A stretch of 9,513 nt of DNA, from the NCBI GenBank assembly GCA_039029915.1, contig JBCCFD010000326.1, forward strand, positions 1 through 9,513. The letters are read 5' to 3'. Below are positions 7,441 to 9,513 of the stretch, one piece after another. Position 1 is the stretch's first letter; each line of letters begins with the position of its first letter. This DNA is from QQUD01 sp039029915 (lineage in GTDB: Bacteria; Chloroflexota; Anaerolineae; Promineifilales; Promineifilaceae). The notes beneath the pieces were generated by a model. It had not been told where the DNA came from. It searched no databases and saw only the letters and a program-made list of their open reading frames with translations. The position numbers and the translations under genes were made by a program.

Positions 7441-7459
7441 TGTCAAATTGACGTTGACA
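7441..7459 (-). promoter_or_regulatory. Inverted repeat in the recN leader, possible operator or -35 element
   Basis: TGTCAA (7441-7446) and TTGACA (7454-7459) form a 6-bp inverted repeat with 7-nt spacing, between the TPR/B-box stop and the recN start. Read on the - strand, the proximal half is a perfect TTGACA, but no acceptable -10 lies 16-18 nt further on, so a sigma-70 promoter is not shown. A second short inverted repeat, GTGA-N5-TCAC, is at 7407-7419. Confidence 0.25.
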
Positions 7460-7462
7460 ACT

Positions 7463-8323
7463 TTATCGCATAGCGTAAAAAGCTGCCCCTGTGGCAAAAA
7501 ACAGCAAAATACCGGGCACTAAAATCGCCCCTAAGCTGCCTAGCAGTACGGCCGGCAATGATGGAATCAAAAAGCCCAAAATCACCATCGCCGAAACAGT
7601 GTGTGGTAAATAACGTCCACGACGATACCCAACGGCTCGCTTAGCAAGACGGCCAATCAGGCCGCCAATGCCACCACCGACTGCGGCAGCTAAGAAGAAG
7701 ATAAAGATGCCAAAAAATGACCCAACCTGCAGCGCTAAAAAGCCAGCAATTAAGCTCAAGGGAAATGCAATGATGGGCGCCACAATGTAGTCCCGATTTT
7801 TGGCGTTGAAGAAAATATCTTCTTTTTCACGATAGCAATCGGGGCATAAGTAGCCAACGGGCGTTTTACGAGTGCAGTCCATGCAGATCGGTTTTTGACA
7901 ATTGTAGCAACGTAGCCCGGTCTCTCGGTTGGGATGTCGATAGCAGGCGAGGAGTAAATCATCGTCATTGGTAACTGGCTCATGCTCATGCGTTTCGGAA
8001 ACGGCCGTTTCTTCCCCAACCTCTTCTTCTTCAACCTCTTCCTGTATCACCCATTCGGCTGGGATAGGCTCGCCGCGCAAAGTCGCTAAACCACGAATTG
8101 CATCGCCGTTTTCAGGATTAAGGGCCAGCGCTTTTTCAAATGATTCTTCTTTTTTAACAGGGTCAGCTAAAACGGATGCTAACCCCGACCAAGCCGTGTC
8201 AGCGTTAGGATTTTCATCTAATATCTTTTCATAGAGTTCAACTGCAGCACTTCTTTTACCCGCAGCCGCAATTTTGTCAGCCTGCCGCAACAGTGAACGT
8301 GTTCTTGGATCAAGTGAAGTCAT
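7463..8323 (-). CDS. TPR / B-box zinc finger / membrane protein of unknown function
   Basis: No function is known to me for this 286-residue protein. The N-terminus (about 10-82) holds two TPR-like helical repeats (AAVELYEKILDENPNADTAW and a second ending ALALNPENGDAI). A Glu-rich acidic stretch (about 95-122) leads to a B-box type zinc finger with C127, H130, C139, C142, C147, C150, C160 and C163, enough for two zinc ions. About four hydrophobic segments follow (roughly 180-198, 201-226, 241-260, 262-283), with a basic loop RLAKRAVGYRRGR at 225-237. The soluble part is probably cytoplasmic, anchored by the C-terminal membrane region. The start is only 9 nt after the nadK stop, and the ribosome site AGGTAG overlaps that stop, indicating translational coupling. 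Similar B-box/membrane proteins occur in Chloroflexota, but the TPR addition and its link to nadK/recN are unexplained. Confidence 0.8.
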   Translation of the reverse strand: MTSLDPRTRSLLRQADKIAAAGKRSAAVELYEKILDENPNADTAWSGLASVLADPVKKEESFEKALALNPENGDAIRGLATLRGEPIPAEWVIQEEVEEEEVGEETAVSETHEHEPVTNDDDLLLACYRHPNRETGLRCYNCQKPICMDCTRKTPVGYLCPDCYREKEDIFFNAKNRDYIVAPIIAFPLSLIAGFLALQVGSFFGIFIFFLAAAVGGGIGGLIGRLAKRAVGYRRGRYLPHTVSAMVILGFLIPSLPAVLLGSLGAILVPGILLFFATGAAFYAMR

Positions 8324-8332
8324 ATTATCTAC

Positions 8333-9163
8333 CTAACGAGTATATCCTAAACGACCCATTAATCGGCGATAAAAGTATCCTGAGCTTTCTACTCTAGCGA
8401 ATTTGCATCGTTTGTCATTTTTACGAATCAAAATTTTATCACCACTCTGAAGGGAAACCCCATGTTGACCGTCAGGCGTCAAGTATGCTTCATGATCCAT
8501 ATCTAGGTCAATCACAATTTCAGCCTCTTCGTGCAAAACAAGGGAACGGTTAAAGGTAAGATGGGGGGCAACAGGTAAAACAACAAAGTTTTGCAGCTGT
8601 GGGGGCAGCAGCGGGCCACCGGCAGCCATCGCATAAGCCGTGGACCCGGTGGGCGTCGAAACAATCAGCGCATCGGCCGTGTAGGTTGTGACCATATCTC
8701 CGTCAACCCACAATTGAAACCGCACCACCCTAGCCTGCTGTCCACGCCCAATAACGAGATCGTTCAGCGCCGTAAATTGATCAACCACCTTATGATTACG
8801 CAGCAACTCTGCGCGAATAAGCAATCGTTCTTCAATCCAATAATCTCCGCCGAGCACCCGAGTTAGGCGTGTTGGCCAGTCATTTAGCTGGGCCTCGCTT
8901 AAAAAGCCCACTCGCCCCATATTGATGCCAAAGATTGGCACATCTGCCTGCACCGCCATCCTTGCTGCTCGTAAAAGAGAGCCATCTCCACCAAGCACAA
9001 TAAGTAATTTGGATTGATTAATGCTGGCTTGAACAAGGTCCTCTTCCCAAGTGGAAGCAGCCCAGAAATCATGACCGTTGTTTTCTAGCCAATCCCCTAT
9101 CTTTTTTGAAAGAGGTTCTGATTCTGGGATTCGTGGATGGTGCAAAATGCCAATTTGATCCAT
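8333..9163 (-). CDS. nadK: NAD kinase (ATP-NAD kinase)
   Basis: This cytosolic enzyme phosphorylates NAD+ to NADP+. At 276 residues it has the normal bacterial length. Visible motifs: the GGDGS loop (58-62) with catalytic Asp D60, NMGRVGFLSE (81-90), the NAD-binding ALNDLVIGRG (132-141), and TADALIVSTPTGSTAYAMAAGGPLL (162-185) followed by PVAPHLTFNRSLVL. The C-terminal strand TPDGQ (229-233) is also typical. It is the first gene of the compact group and probably has its own promoter: a consensus TATAAT lies just upstream and a terminator-like hairpin separates it from the Cas4-like gene. No Shine-Dalgarno sequence precedes the ATG, and the predicted transcript start is almost at the start codon, so translation could be leaderless. 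The ATG at 9163 is supported because the first strand (DQIGILHHP) starts where the family's does. Confidence 0.95.
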   Translation of the reverse strand: MDQIGILHHPRIPESEPLSKKIGDWLENNGHDFWAASTWEEDLVQASINQSKLLIVLGGDGSLLRAARMAVQADVPIFGINMGRVGFLSEAQLNDWPTRLTRVLGGDYWIEERLLIRAELLRNHKVVDQFTALNDLVIGRGQQARVVRFQLWVDGDMVTTYTADALIVSTPTGSTAYAMAAGGPLLPPQLQNFVVLPVAPHLTFNRSLVLHEEAEIVIDLDMDHEAYLTPDGQHGVSLQSGDKILIRKNDKRCKFARVESSGYFYRRLMGRLGYTR

Positions 9164-9171
9164 AGAGGCAT

Positions 9172-9201
9172 ATTATATTTTGGAATATTCTTTTGATACA
9201 A
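9172..9201 (-). promoter_or_regulatory. Candidate nadK promoter
   Basis: On the - strand a perfect -10 hexamer TATAAT (9177-9172) is preceded, with an 18-nt spacer, by a weak -35 (TTGTAT, 9201-9196). Initiation about 7 nt downstream would fall within a few bases of the nadK ATG. Only the -10 is convincing. Confidence 0.4.
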
Positions 9202-9281
9202 AAAAAGGCCTATGTGAACACCAAAACGTATCTTGGAAAAGAAATAGCTGAATTTCGGTTTTCACCAAGTAGAACTCACAT
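9200..9281 (-). terminator. Probable intrinsic terminator downstream of the Cas4-like gene
   Basis: Bases 9212-9217 (ATGTGA) pair with 9276-9281 (TCACAT), and inside them CTTGG-AAAA-GAAAT (9232-9245) pairs imperfectly with ATTTC-TTTT-CCAAG (9252-9269, with small bulges) around the loop AGCTGA. On the - strand, the outer stem is followed after five bases by seven Ts (9206-9200). The position, about 50 nt past the stop at 9332, fits. The stem is long and imperfect, so confidence is moderate. Confidence 0.5.
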
Positions 9282-9331
9282 CTGCGACCCAATCTATTTC
9301 TAAATGCTCACTCAGTTTACATAATATTCGC

Positions 9332-9513
9332 TTACAGTTTTTGATCACAATAGGCGTTCATACCGCACGCTTGGCAAAGATGTTTGTTGTGATGATCTCT
9401 ATTAGCCCCGTTGCTCCGAATGGCGAGGCGCATTTCTTCAACGATATCGAGCAATTCATCCTCAAGCTCTTCCGTGTAATCAATGGCAAAGGCACGGTCA
9501 CGATATTGCAGGA
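9332..9513 (-). CDS. C-terminus of a Cas4-like (PD-(D/E)XK / Dna2-Cas4 family) nuclease (5' partial)
   Basis: An open frame enters from the right edge and ends in TAA at 9334-9332, giving 59 visible residues from LQYRDRAFAIDYTEEL to YCDQKL. It has no start in the window. The visible part matches the end of Cas4-type nucleases: a strand-then-long-helix segment (YRDRAFAIDY, then TEELEDELLDIVEEMRLAIRSNG) and three cysteines in CxxC-x5-C spacing (LCQACGMNAYC), the same spacing as the three C-terminal cysteines that help bind the iron-sulfur cluster in Cas4. The catalytic PD-(D/E)XK residues and the first cysteine would lie outside the window. Cas4 trims prespacers in CRISPR adaptation, but many Cas4-like proteins are stand-alone; no array or other cas gene is seen here. 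A related Fe-S RecB-type nuclease is the main alternative. Confidence 0.65.
   Translation of the reverse strand, partial: LQYRDRAFAIDYTEELEDELLDIVEEMRLAIRSNGANRDHHNKHLCQACGMNAYCDQKL

Larger units (their letters stand above)
651..8009. repeat. Iterated palindrome AACGGCCGTT (8 exact copies)
   Basis: Exact copies start at 651, 1809, 2411, 5307, 5652, 5784, 6651 and 8000. One-mismatch copies start at 1611, 1992, 4047, 5117, 6894 and 7076. All exact copies are in coding regions, and seven of the eight are read in the frame ACG-GCC-GTT (Thr-Ala-Val) of their gene; the copy at 2411 is read Lys-Arg-Pro-Phe. A given 10-mer is expected about 0.01 times in a window of this size by simple base counting. 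The pattern resembles the HIP1 palindrome of cyanobacteria (GCGATCGC), but the sequence differs. Confidence 0.9.

Noticed and set aside
9164..9513. CRISPR array near the Cas4-like gene
   Set aside because: No direct repeats with regular spacing are present; the structure at 9200-9281 is a single imperfect hairpin with a T-run.

Overview
The window carries eight coding regions. Two are on the + strand at the left: the 3' end of a large secreted protein, and a single-domain response regulator. Six are on the - strand across the rest: ybaK-type deacylase, lipoate-protein ligase, an M23 peptidase lipoprotein, RecN, a TPR/B-box/membrane protein and NAD kinase. The 3' end of a Cas4-like nuclease runs in from the right edge on the - strand. 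No rRNA, tRNA or CRISPR array is visible. The gene content suggests a free-living bacterium. The mix of DUF11-type secreted proteins, a Pro/Thr-linker M23 lipoprotein and a prokaryotic B-box membrane protein next to recN would fit Chloroflexota (Anaerolineae-like), but this is inference from gene style, not from a marker gene.

Layout. 1-2100: C-terminal part of a modular extracellular protein, cut by the window edge. 2161-2550: REC-only response regulator. 2551-2631: convergent gap with a 13-bp imperfect hairpin. 2632-3126 (-): YbaK/ProX-like deacylase. 3127-3300: gap with two adjacent long palindromes. 3301-4323 (-): lplA. 4324-4442: gap with a second copy of one of those palindromic repeats, which also looks like the M23 gene's terminator. 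4443-9163 (-): a compact run nadK > TPR/B-box protein > recN > M23 lipoprotein with gaps of 9, 68 and 6 nt, probably one or two transcription units. 9164-9331: a terminator-like hairpin and a nadK promoter candidate. 9332-9513 (-): Cas4-like C-terminus.

The nadK-recN neighbourhood is a familiar housekeeping pairing in bacteria. The lplA and ybaK genes have unrelated functions and are separated by structured DNA, so they are probably transcribed independently.

Two sequence-level signals stand out beyond the genes. One is a 10-bp perfect palindrome, AACGGCCGTT, present eight times exactly and at least six more times with one mismatch. All exact copies are inside coding regions and seven of eight are read as Thr-Ala-Val; it behaves like the HIP1-type iterated palindromes of cyanobacteria but with a different sequence. 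The other is a 65-68 bp palindromic intergenic repeat present in two diverged copies in opposite orientation on either side of lplA.
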